DNA of 64,000 bases, taken from assembly GCA_019916065.1 (NCBI GenBank), contig JAINTL010000104.1, forward strand, positions 1 through 64,000, read 5' to 3'. The notes under the pieces were generated by a model. That model saw nothing but the letters and a program-made list of their open reading frames with translations, had not been told where the DNA came from and did not search any database. Each line of letters opens with the position of its first letter. Position 1 is the stretch's first letter. This stretch comes from Vitellaria paradoxa (taxonomy: Eukaryota > Streptophyta > Magnoliopsida > Ericales > Sapotaceae). Position numbers and translations under genes: made by a program. This document shows positions 48,751 to 60,014 of the stretch, one piece after another.

Positions 48751-50385
48751 GTACTTTATTTTTACCTTTTAGTAGTGTATTTAGCGAGATGGTGTCCTAA
48801 AAAGTTTAGACCTTAAAAAACAAGGTAAACAAAGCACCCAAAAAAAAAAAAAAAGACAAAAACTTGGGTCTAAATCAGAATAGAATTTAAAAAAAATTGA
48901 TTATTGATAATTAACCTAATAAAGAGAGGATTAATACTAAGTTTTGAAATTTGAACTAGTTATTGATCTAAAATTTTACCAAGTTTGGGTAGACTAAGCC
49001 AACCATCTTTTCATGATATTGAATGTGTACATTAATGCGCATGTAAAATGCTGTTCAGTTGCTTTTGTCTGAGCAGACCACTTGATTATTCATTTTCCGC
49101 CATTAATGAAGAAAAATACATTATTTGTTTTCATCTATCATATAAGATTTATGAATACTTACTCTTAGATCATAGCCCATACTTTTCTTTTTATTTAGCC
49201 TTAGCTTAGTTTCATTCAGGCTATGTTCTAATTGAATGGCCTGCATCATAGGATTATAGAGGAAGATTTTTTTTTAAAACATCACAAGGCTCAAGGCTCA
49301 TCTGGTCCTCTGGTTTTGACTAGTAGTGTTAGTGGAGGTGGAGGTAGAAAAAAAAAATAAAAACTTGAGAAACATATATTTTTTATGTTTCTATAATTTT
49401 TAAAAAGTTTAAAACAATTTTTATTTTTTTAAAAACTAAAAACTGGAAACAAATTTATCAAATTGGTTTTAATGAATCCGACAATTAAAAATTGAAAGTT
49501 TTGTCAAATAGAAAAAATAAATTTTTATGTTTCAATTTTTAAAAATTTTGAAAACAATTTTCATTTTCTTAGAAACTAAAAACTGGAAACAAATTTACAA
49601 AATGAATTTTCATGTTTAGTTTTCAAAAGAAATAAAAATGAAAATTCGAAGTTGAAAACTGAAAGTTTTCAGGAAAAGAAAAAGAAATTATGTTTGTCGA
49701 AGCTCATTTCGTGCACATTTCTCACAAATTTCAATTCTACCCAAAAGGCTCCTATTTCTATTTTCATCCTTATTTTTCTTCCACAATAAATAAAGATAAA
49801 TCTCTTTCTTTATAAAAACTAAAAACAATAGAAATTATTATTTGATTTTGGTTTCAATTTTATATTTTTTATTTTATTTATTAAAATATGTAGTAATATT
49901 ATTTTAGTCTCATTTTCTAAAAAATCAAAACCAAAGAAGCATACGAGACCAAAAAAATATGCTTCAGTGGTGTTGAGATCGAAGTTGAGTTCCATCTTTT
50001 TTTTTTTTTTGGGCATTCTAATGTACAATTAAATTTATATTTATATTATTTTTTATTTTTCTTTTTATTTTTAATTTTTTAATCTAATAATCAGTCACAT
50101 TCTAGAACACCTTAAAACATATTTTCAAAGCAAAATTTTCTGAGTTTTGGCCATAATAATACTCTCTTGAAAATAATTCTCAATTTTTGGTTCTTTGAAA
50201 AATAATTCTCAAATTACTATCTTTTTCACATCTATTGTTTATGTAAAAGTTAGATGTCACTTTTTTTTTTTAAATAAATTAAACAAGCTTATTGTCAAAT
50301 TAAAAAAAGTCAACTTTAAAAATGGATTATTGAAATTTTATTTATGCACACATGTATTTGTTCAAACAACTATGACACAAGTTAA

Positions 50386-51266
50386 ATTAAGCCCGTACTT
50401 GTTTGCTTTAGTTATGGATGAGATTACAAGACATATTCAGGATGAGGTGCCGTGGTGTACGCTATTTGCAGATGATATTGTTTTGGTAGATGAGACGAGA
50501 GAATGAGTGAATGCTAAGCTAGAATTGTGGCGGGATACGTTAGAGACAAAAGGGTTTAGGCTAAGCCGATGCAAGACGGAATATATGGAATGTAAGTTTA
50601 GTCAAAGTAGGATAACGAGTAATATAGAAGTAAGTTTAGGCACACAAAAGATTGTAGAGAAAGATAAATTTAGGTACCTTAGATCTATGGTGCAACAGAT
50701 GGAGGGATTGATACTGATGTAAGTCACAGGATTCAAGCTGGATGGACCAAATGGAGGAGTGCTTCGGGAGTTTTGTGCGACCGAAAAATCCCCTCAAGGT
50801 GAAAGGAAAGTATATAAGGTAGCGGTTAGACCAGCGCTGCTATATGGATCAGAGTGTTGGGCAGTAAAACATAACCATGGTCAGAAGAGCAGTTGCAGAG
50901 ATGAGGATGTTAATGGATGTGCGGGATTACAAGGAAAGATAGGATTAGGAACGAGGAGATTAGGGGCAAAGTAGGAATAGCACCGATTGAAGATAAAATG
51001 AGAGAAAACGATTAAGATGGTTTGGCCATGTTAGAAGGCGTCCAGCAGAGGCACCTGTTAGAAGGTGTGAAAGTATGGAGATTGTCAGGAGTAGGAGAGG
51101 TAGAGGAAGACCCAAGAGAAGTTGGAAAGAAACCATTAAACATGACCTAACCTACCTAGATTTATCGGAGGACATGCCCCTAAACAGATCAAATTGGCGT
51201 CGACAATCCATATAGCCGACCCACCTAGTGGGAAAAGGCTCGGTTTGGTTTGGTTTGGTTTGGTTT
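50386..51266 (+). mobile_element. 5'-truncated RTE-clade LINE with 18-bp target duplication
   Basis: The flanks carry a perfect 18-bp repeat, AACTATGACACAAGTTAA, at 50368-50385 and 51267-51284. The insert encodes the C-terminal half of an RTE reverse transcriptase: [20 protein letters not shown], the catalytic [10 protein letters not shown] (near 50,467-50,496), ETKGFRLSRCKTEYMECKFS, LLYGSECWAVK (near 50,840). Stops and frameshifts separate these (for example TGA at 50504). It ends in a (GGTTT)n run just before the target repeat, as expected of an RTE 3' tail. The N-terminal endonuclease and half of the RT are missing. Confidence 0.92.
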
Positions 51267-51838
51267 AACTATGACACAAGTTAAGAGGGGGTTTGAATTG
51301 TATAATATAAAATTAACAAATATATGGAAAGAAAAGACGTAGATAAAAAAACCCAAGTATCAAAAATAGTAGACAACGATAGACAAAATAAAAATAATTC
51401 TCAAAAAAGCGAACCAATTAAATGCAAATTTTTAGCAATAGCAACTCTTCCCGGATAAAAATTTCTAGCAAAAATTCTTAATTTAACTTTAATTGTTTAA
51501 CAGTGTTACTAGTAAATAATTTTTTTTTTTAAATTTTAGCTTTTAACAAGTTTTTTTTTTTTTAATCTAATGGTTCAAATGCATTCAGACTATTTTAATT
51601 AAAAAAAATGAATTTAAAATTTTAATCCAATTGTCCAAATTACAAACCACGAAACTCCTGAAATCAATTTTTTCTTTTATTTTTCCTTTCTCATCTCCCT
51701 CGTCTAAAAATATGCATTAATTTACTCTATGCTGGAGAGTACGTTGTACACAGATAATAAGTGCCATAGGTGTCCCCACTTACTGTTGTATGTTTGTAAC
51801 AAACAGACGCACTCTCATCATGTTTCCACTCTCATTAA

Positions 51839-51872
<34 letters not shown>

Positions 51873-51918
51873 GTCTGTGCGCGACGAGTTTTGGGTTTTG
51901 AACTTTGAAGGAAGAAAA

Positions 51919-51959
51919 ATGGTGGCACAATTGTGGATCCGCCTACACCACTTCCAAAG
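51919..51959 (+). CDS. Putative first coding exon, copy 2
   Basis: The ATG opens 13 codons plus 2 nt (MVAQLWIRLHHF) and ends at G|GTAAAA, exactly like the exon at 41377-41417 of the first copy. A (CT)n leader precedes it. Length and donor are conserved, but several codons differ and the alternative +1 frame loses one of the two Cys seen in copy 1. The rest of the gene is not identified. Confidence 0.4.
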
Positions 51960-52689
51960 GTAAAACTTCTCTCCCTCTGATTGTATATATACCTCTTTGC
52001 GTATGCTTGTGCATTTAGAAATGGCTTTCTCTGGGTTTTTTTGTCTGAAAAACAAAATGGGAAAGTGTTTCTTGTTGGTAAGTCTAATTTCCCTTTTCTT
52101 TTTGCAAATTGAGTTGGGGATTTTTATGGGTATTTGTGGTGGGTATTTTTTTTTGTTTTTTCATTTAAACTTGCCCTCTGTCTCCCTTTCTAATTACGTA
52201 TAAATGTGTTTAGTTTCTCAATTCTATGTTTGACATTGGAATTTTTCTCCTGAAAAGATGAATTGGGTATTTGAATGTTGGTCCTTTAGAGATTCTTATT
52301 CCCCCAATTTATTTTATTTTATTTTATTGTATTTCTTAGTCTAAAGGACAATAATGCAACTGTTTTTTTTATTATTTTATTTTCAAATTTATCACTAGTT
52401 TTCACTATGATGCTACTGAAAATTGAAATTTTGATTTTTTTTTCACTATGACCATTTTCAAGTTGTTGGGAATTTTGTGATTTTTTTCTTCTGTGAAAAT
52501 TTTTTACCATCTCTTTTCTTATCTAGGGCCAATTTTCAGTTTCAATTCTTGTTTTATTTCCTTTGTGCAATGGGTGTGCGTTTGTGTGTTTTTTTTTCCC
52601 TGTAACATTATGCATAAGAAATGGTGTAATTAATTTCCGTAGATTACTTGAATTTGATTGTGACAGATTAAAACGAATTATAGGAGTTC

Positions 52690-53464
52690 ATGTTGGAGGG
52701 GGGCCCTTAATTGACTCCAAGTTTTAGGCCTAAAATTTAATGTGTATTTAGATTTATATATTAGCATTGAAGTAGGGAGATATTTTTCAAATGCTAAATT
52801 CTAGTAGAGCAAGAACTTAGCCACGGTCTGGAAGATCCATGTCTTTAGGAGGTAAGGTTTCCCATAATCTATATTTAAATTTTTTTACTTGGTTTGATTA
52901 TTTAAATTTGTGCATTGCCAAGTCTTTAAGTTATATGCCATTTCTTTAAGTTCACAATGCATAACATAACGTGTTTTGCATATTTCACTTGTTACCACCA
53001 TTCAGACATAATTTAAAGCTTTTTTTTTTTTTTTCCCAGGTTTACATGGCTTGCATTGCACATGGCCATCGGTAAGTTTCTTGATTTTGTCGTATACATG
53101 TTTGTTTGCACAGTGAATGTTGGAAAAGAATTATTTGAAATAATACTAGCTGAGAACAAGAGGGGGAATGCATGAAAATTTGTATTCCAATTGATGTATA
53201 TATTTTAAATGTATATTCAAAAATGTTTTGCATATCATACAAATAAATATGCTGAAATGCCAACAACAACCTGGTGAAACCTAATAAAGTAACAGTATTT
53301 CTTATGGTCATTTGTTACTTGCTATTAGCATTTTAAACTCACCTGCGGTGATATTATTGAATAATTGCTTTTTGGATAATTTATTTGCTAGATTGGAATT
53401 TCTTATTATGATTCTAGTGTTCGTCAACCATGTGTTGGAAGTTTGGGAAGATGGTAGTACTGAT
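52690..53464. other. No gene recognised
   Basis: A T-run and 'cccag' acceptor at 53,015-53,039 are followed by about 33 nt of open sequence and a GTAAG donor at 53,073. That could be a short exon downstream of copy 2, but it is too short to identify. Confidence 0.25.
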
Positions 53465-54095
53465 TTTCCATTTTAAACTCACATGCAATAGAACCATTTT
53501 CGATCAAGGCATCAAGCTTTCTTGAAAACAATAAGTTTTCATTACTTGTTGGATTGACATCTTTTTTATCATTAAGAAGGTTTGTCTCCTTCTCTTTTGA
53601 TATGTATATTATTAATAAAAATCATATATCTCCTTCTCTCACTTTTGGCTCTAGTTTCTCTCAACTTTGGTCATTTATTTGGTAAGTCCAATTGCTTAGA
53701 GTGGGGTGTCTTGTTCACTTGGCAATGCAATTATAAATTAATAATTAACTTTAAGTTGATTTCGTTGAAAGGAAATACTCTTCAAATTGCGATAATTCTA
53801 CATTTCTCTTTTACATGAGAATACAATAACAAAGTAGTTTAGGGGGATAAGGTATTTTCTATGTGGCCAGTCGATTAAATGTTTGCCACAATAGAACAAA
53901 GCTCCATAATGTCATAAGCTGACACAACGTTTGTTGATGTAATCCATGACTAATTGACTTTTCTTTATTATATCAAACATAAAAGATAGGCCATATGCAA
54001 ATGACATGAAAAAAATGCTCTTACAGATCTGAAATTCCAAGTCGCATAGTTTGGTCTAGCTATTCCATGTCATTTAAAGATTCAATTATAGCAAT
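53465..54095 (+). repeat. Dispersed direct repeat, copy 1
   Basis: About 630 bp that recurs at 59215-59815 and starts again at 63935, all in the same orientation. Shared phrases include 'atcaagctttcttgaaa', 'ggtcatttatttggtaagtcca', 'aacaaagctccataatgtcataag' and 'ttccatgtcatttaaagattcaa'. No coding capacity. Confidence 0.85.
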
Positions 54096-55394
54096 ATTTA
54101 ATTTATGAATTCCAAGCAGTCTTTACAAAGGCCTCAATAAGGTTTGGAAGGGAAAGTTACCAGAAGCAAAGGCTTGTGGAAATTCTATAAAGATTCAAGA
54201 AGCACAAATATGATCGCTTGAGCTCTGTTGCTTCTATTTTCTTCACCTGGACATTTTAATTCAATAAATTTGTGATGGTTTCTAGCCCTTCTTTAGTCAC
54301 AAGTAAAATAGCCTTGCATGTAATGTTTACAAGAAATGGTAGTACTTTATGATTCTTTGCAGTTGGCTCACAAGCGTATTTTGAATTCATTCCATAGATA
54401 TGTGATGTGCAAGTGAGTCATGTTTTATCTAGTTTCATGATTTTGCGTATGATTTTGGTTCCCTATTATACTTTGTTATCTGAAAATATATCTTCACATG
54501 GTTTTAGTTCAGGGGTGCAAGATGGTACTCTATGGAAATGACAGGTGTAGTTACATATATTGGTGCAAAGATCATTCAAAATGCTCGTTTACTAGTTGAA
54601 AATTAGACGACCACTTGAATTAGACACAAATGTTACGTGGTGTGCTTTACCTGGATCATTTCCAGAGAACTATATGTTCAAAACAAAGTGTACATTTTCT
54701 TTTAAGTTCACATTGTTTAATCCATTGTATACATAAGTTCTAATGTTTATATTATTTTTCTATCTTTTTGTTGTTTATCAATAATGCCATACAATGTTTT
54801 TTAGGCATCTTAGGTATCACTTTGATTTCGAAGAAATTAACCGTTGGTCTGCTTTGCATGGTGTATAATTCAAGACACTGAGCACCTTTTTTTTTTTTTT
54901 TTTTTTTTTTTTTGCGGACCATATATTTCGAAAACTCCAAAAAGAAGTTGACAATTTCTTATCCTTGTGTTATGCTTTATGCTTGATGTTGCAATGAACA
55001 ACACAAATGACCAGCACCAGGTCAGGTGAAAATTAACTTCCTTTTCTCAATTTCTTGTTGTCCTCTGTATGCATTATCTAGTGCTTGCTTTATTTAAGCT
55101 ATATTTTTTGACAGTAATGATTTTTTGATGCATTCTGCTTTCAACTGTTATTTCTTGCCGACACTCAGAGGTCTATTAATAAACCTATACAAACACAATG
55201 AATGCTCGATTGAATTTGAAGTGGTTGGATAATACAAGGTAAATAGGATGAAGGATGACCTTACAAGCTAATGTTGAACAATGGATTTGATTTTAATCTA
55301 ATAACATACATTGTTTATTGTTTTTCTTTTTTTTCTCATTTTCAAATTGATTATTGGGTGCCCTTTGGCATGTAAGCGATGATTCTTCCAGGTT
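54096..55394. other. Non-coding; long poly(T) tract
   Basis: A T-run of about 28 nt lies at 54,886-54,913, which on the minus strand could be the poly(A) tail of a retroposed sequence. I could not identify such a sequence next to it. No gene is seen. Confidence 0.35.
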
Positions 55395-55985
55395 CTAAGG
55401 AGAGAATGAATTTTAATTAAGAAGCGATATGCTGTTTTTAATGACTATGGAACCCTTTCATGCAAGGATTCTAATCCCATTCCGGTTTGCTTTACTACCA
55501 ATCCTTTTGATGTTTTAAATGGTGATGAAATTAATTCTGGTGGAAACATTGGAATTGAAAGAGAGCTGGATGTTGATGATGTTGGGAAAAGTTCACCCGG
55601 CTCCTTTGAGTTTGGATGATGCTGTTCTTCAAATTGAAAATGGATTGTCCGAGGTTGTGCCTACTATTCCTAACAATTCTGCTCAAATACAGCAGCAGAG
55701 TCCAGAGAATACTGATTTTGGGAGGTGTAATAATGCTAGTTCAAATGATTTGTCTTTGCAAGGTAATGCGGCAAATTTATCTCCTTTATCTGATTGTCTT
55801 TCGGCCCCAATCTATCCTAACCCTTTGGTTGAGAAAATTACTTTGACTGATGAACTTGAAAAGAAAAAGTTGATGAGCTTGAAAAGAAAAGGAGTGTAGG
55901 AAAAAGGAGGGGTTGGGTAGTACACTGGGGAGTGCTTCTTCCTAATTTTCCTTCTGATAAGATTAGTTGCTTGGAATGTTGTAGC
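55395..55985 (+). pseudogene. L1-like LINE ORF1 C-terminal remnant (tentative)
   Basis: One frame reads KRYAVFNDYGTLSCKDSNPI, then TTNPFDVLNGDE (near 55,498-55,533), a block reminiscent of the region after the zinc knuckle in plant L1 ORF1 proteins. The 126-codon open stretch 55519-55899 is in another frame at first; its second half (SLDDAVLQIENGLSE onward) is Ser/Asn/Pro-rich and ends in a Lys-rich tail. A phrase resembling the start of ORF2 (LVAWNV, near 55,965) follows. No endonuclease or RT is found. Frame changes show it is broken. It could also be another protein. Confidence 0.4.
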
Positions 55986-57990
55986 ATGGTCGTTTAGTTG
56001 GAATGCTTCTTCCTAATTTTCCAAATTTCCTTACGTTGCAACATGGTCATTTAGTTGTATGATTTGCTGCAGGATTAGTCCCGTTTGTTCTTAATTTGTT
56101 GTTGGCTGCTCATTGCTAGAGATAGCTCTTGAATGGGGCTTTTCTACAGATGTTGACAGTGGTATTGTTTTTTTTTTTTTTGGTAAGTATGCTTAGTGTT
56201 TTTGAGCAGGTGATTGATAAAGATTAATGATGGTTGGTGGCTGGTGGAATATGCTCCTGGAGGGTTCTGTTCCTGATTGATTGGTGTGGCAATCTGGGTG
56301 TGTTTGGTGCTTTGAGCCTATGGTTTGCAGATTGTTTTGATTTGCACTTAATGTGGTCTTGCTGTTGTTTAGGTTTATTATCTTCTTGCAGGTTTGGACT
56401 GAATATAGATTGATGGCAATCAGTATTATGTTGTAGCTTCTGGGATTTGTTGGAATATCTGCAAATTCATGCTAGTGTCTAAGTTGGGTTGGAATATTTT
56501 GTTGAAGTGCTTTGGTGGAATTTGTTTTGGTGGACAAAATGCACCATACTGGTGTGCTTGAGTGTGATGTCTTTACTGAGATTTTTATTTGCTGTTTCTC
56601 TAATGCTCTTTAAATGCTGCTGCATGATTGATGGTCTGATGTGTGGATGCTGGTTTTTGTTTGTTCCCTCTATTGGTTTAATGCATGGTTAATGTTTCTC
56701 TTTTTCCCTGTATACTGGATTGGTTTCTGAGGTTTGAATGCAGCTCTTGGTACTTCAGATTTCTTTATTTCAATTATCTGAGATGCATGATGTGGTATGG
56801 CTGGTCTAGCTTTGAAACTCTAGTGTGGGATACTGATGTATGTTGGTAGTTTGGAGATGGGATGGTTCTTGCAATTTTATGATGTCAATTCTGTACCTGT
56901 TTGTTGCTAATTGCCCTTGCTATGTCTGATTGGGTGCTACACTTGGGGCATTTGCTTATCACTTTGCTTTTGGTGTGTTTCACCATGCTCAGTGATGCGA
57001 AAGTTCTGATTTGCCGATTCATTTGATATGATGATCCTTCAATCAGTGGGTGCTTATAGCTGGTTCAACGTTGGCAATATCTACTAATCTGGTTTCTATG
57101 CTATTTAGTATTGATCTAGAATTGCTTTGTGACACCATCTTAATGACTTTGCTGATTCGATGCCTGTTTCCTGGTGTTTGGTATTAATATTTCTTGTGGC
57201 TCGACAACTTTGGATTTCCTTAATGCTGTGTTTCCTGTTGATCTGGATGCGGCTGGGGGCTGATTTGTTGCTAGTCTTGATTTGTGCAGCTGTTGGTATG
57301 TTGAAGATTTAATTGGAGGTTGTCATTTGGAGTTAGGATACTTCTTCCAGGGTGTTTGATGATTTGGAGAAGATTGATGAAACCGCTGACTATGGTGTGA
57401 TGAATTTGTATGATCTGCTTCATTTCTGCTGTGATGAGCAGTTTGCATAATGCTTTGGGTACCATACTGTGAAATATTGCTATGGGTATTAAATAAGCAA
57501 TCTGCTTCCTTTATCCCTTCACTTGTGTTCTTTAAGTGTGCTGCAAATTACTCATCCCTGAGTTTGTGTGGTGTTTGGGTGTGGTACTTGTTGCTGTTCA
57601 CATTCCATATGCAAGGTCGTGATTCTTGGCATGGTATTTGTTGTAGTCTGTTTGTTGATGTGTGGAACTATATTATGAGTGTAGTATTGGTTGTGTGTGG
57701 TACGTGGTTTGGTACTATACAGGCTGGACATGTATTTGCTGATCTGGATTTCTTAGTGCATGAATTTGCAGCACCTTGTACTGCAAACGGGAATTTTACT
57801 GAGCGAATTAATTTGATGTTGCTATTGTTGATCACCTTCGGCTAAAGTTGTTATTGGGTTGATGGTTGGTTCTCTGTGTGCTGGAATATTGCATCTATTG
57901 GATCTATAATCTGTTGATTTCTGCTGGTTTAATGGTTTATTTCTTTATCTCCTTGTTGGGTTGGCATCTAAGGCCGTGGATGCTTCTCCA
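55986..57990 (+). other. T/G-skewed non-coding stretch, 2 kb
   Basis: The + strand is strongly enriched in T and G (words such as 'tttgttgctg', 'ggtttgtt') and poor in A and C, unlike the AT-rich neighbours. Open frames on the + strand (for example 57450-57845) are rich in Leu, Val, Phe, Cys and Trp, as expected of such skew, and show no domain. Plant L1 elements can have similar T/G-rich untranslated sequence, which would fit the remnant just upstream. Confidence 0.4.
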
Positions 57991-58054
57991 ACATTGAAGT
58001 GTTGTTTTCTTTTGAGTAAGAATCCTTAGCTACATTTCTCCAACATTGAAGTGT
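57977..58054. repeat. Short direct repeat
   Basis: 'tctccaacattgaagtgtt' occurs twice, about 57 bp apart, at the end of the T/G-skewed stretch. It could be a local duplication or a target duplication of a small insertion. Confidence 0.6.
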
Positions 58055-58059
58055 TAGCA

Positions 58060-59214
58060 CATTTTTACTGGTTATGTTGAACATATAGTATTATGTGGTT
58101 TGAAATGGTTACACATTTGTTTCTATTATGTTTCTCTTAATAATTTGTGTTAATTAAAATTCTAACATTTGCACATGTTTTCTCTTCCCCCTCGGGTGAA
58201 GAAATTCAGCTCCCCAAATTTGCATGTACAACTGGTGATGGGCAGCTTTTTTAAAGGTAAAATTTGCCACTTTTATGATATTCATTCCTAGTTGTCTAAA
58301 GATGTGACCTATTCATTAAGTAAGGTGGTGGCAAAGCTACATCCTTAGAAAAGGGTGGCAACTATACTCATAAATCTGGTTGTTGCTCACAGAACATTTT
58401 CCTTGCGTGTTTTTTTCATGTAGAGAAGTGAATTTTTTGTTTTGTTTTTTTTTTTTTCCTTTTCTTTTGCTTCTTTGTCTTGCTGGGGGTGGAAGGGAGG
58501 GGGGACTGAGTTTACACAGGCTTCCATAACTTCAAAGAATTATCATCATTATTTTGTTATTAGTGACTTTTTGAAAGCTTAATATATTAGATGAAAGAAG
58601 TTCAATCCAGAATTCCATATGAAAGGCTAAAATGATCCATCTCTAGACTTCATGGAAGATAAAAATCGAACATCTGTTGACAAAATATCTCCCAAAAATC
58701 TAAACTCATCATAAAACAATCCCATTAGAGTATTGGTAAATTTATAACTAGTTTTGTTAACTTAGTTGAATGGCACGTTATATATTGCCATTTACCTTAA
58801 ATATCCTCTAACTTTTGTTGACCTGGAAATGTTTTCAAATGAAATTCTTTTTGAATTGATGCATTAATGTTTGTTGAAAGTGAAATGGGCAAAATGATGT
58901 TTTTAGCCAATAGTTTTTCATTTTTTTTTTCACAGTTAGTTGTGATATGTTGTAATTTCCTAGTATGTGTTATATTTTATCATTTCAGAAGTTACGTGAA
59001 AAGTTAAACCCCTGTAGCATGTTTGCCTGTTGTGCTAATGTCTAAGGCTTTGAAATATTCTTTGCGCTGCAGGAACTTGGATAAGTTACATATTTTGTGG
59101 ATAAGTGAAAATCTCAGTTAGATAATATTGTGTTAGTTATCAGCTTATTCACTGCAAGCTTTATTCAAATTTTGTGAATTATAATGTAGGATTCTCTATG
59201 TATGAAGGGTCCTC
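58060..59214. other. Non-coding, no gene seen
   Basis: Ordinary AT-rich sequence with a few T-runs. No open frame, RNA gene or repeat border is recognised. Confidence 0.35.
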
Positions 59215-59815
59215 AAACACATGCAATAGAACCATTTTAAATCAAGGCGTCAAGCTTTCTTGAAAATGGTAAGTTTTCATTAATTGTTGGACTGACACCT
59301 TTTTTATCATCAGGAAGATATGTCTCGTTCTCTCTTAATATGTATGTTTATTTATAAACATCATATATCTCCTCTGCTTTTGGCTCCGATTTCTCTTAGC
59401 TTGGTCATTTATTTGGTAAGTCCAATCGTTAGAGTGGGCTATCTTGTTCACTTGCTAGTGCAATTATAAATTAATAATTCAACTTCATGTTGATTTTGTT
59501 GAGAGGAAATACTCTTCAAGTTGCGCTAATTCTACATTTCTCTTTTATATGAGAATGGTAGCAAAATAGTTTAGGGGACGAAGTATTTCTATGTGGTTAG
59601 TCCATTAAATGCTTGCCGCGATAGAACAAAGCTCCATAATGTCATAAGTTGACACAACATTTGCTGATGTACTCCATGACTAATTGACATTTCGTAATTA
59701 TATCGAAATGAAAGGTAGGCCATATGCAAATGACATGAAAAAATGCTCTTATAGATTGGAAATTCCAAGTCAAAAAGTTTGGTCCAACTATTCCATGTCA
59801 TTTAAAGATTCAAAA
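59215..59815 (+). repeat. Dispersed direct repeat, copy 2
   Basis: Second copy of the segment at 53465-54095, with small indels throughout. Upstream it also shares 'atgaagggtcctcaa' with the third copy, so copies 2 and 3 have a longer common flank than copy 1. Confidence 0.85.
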
Positions 59816-60014
59816 AATGTACATTCGATGAGTCAAATTATAAGACAAGATTAAAGATCGAAAAGAACGATTCTTAGTATGCAATTAACATTTTTGCAGA
59901 TATTCAAACTTTAAGATAGTGTGGAGAACATTGTATGAGTCACATTGGACTGTCTTGCCTGGCAGAGCTATGCAGTCAATTGTTTTTTAAGGGGCGTAGA
60001 AGAGTATGAACTAA

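Larger units (their letters stand above)
48895..52680 (+). repeat. Direct duplication, copy 2 (gene 5' region)
   Basis: Second copy of 39940-42213, about 9 kb downstream in the same orientation. It keeps the same order of landmarks, including a (CT)n tract (51,842-51,870) and the 41-nt exon (51919-51959). It has about 1.6 kb extra between about 50,105 and 51,765, of which 899 bp is a LINE plus its target duplication. Similarity stops near 52,680 ('cagattaaaacgaatta'). Confidence 0.8.

Noticed and set aside
54886..54913. Poly(T) tract as the tail of a processed pseudogene on the minus strand
   Set aside because: No coding-like sequence or target duplication was found next to it.
57271..57845. 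131-codon open frame on the + strand
   Set aside because: Composition is dictated by T/G skew, no domain or splice context is seen, and it sits in the skewed block.
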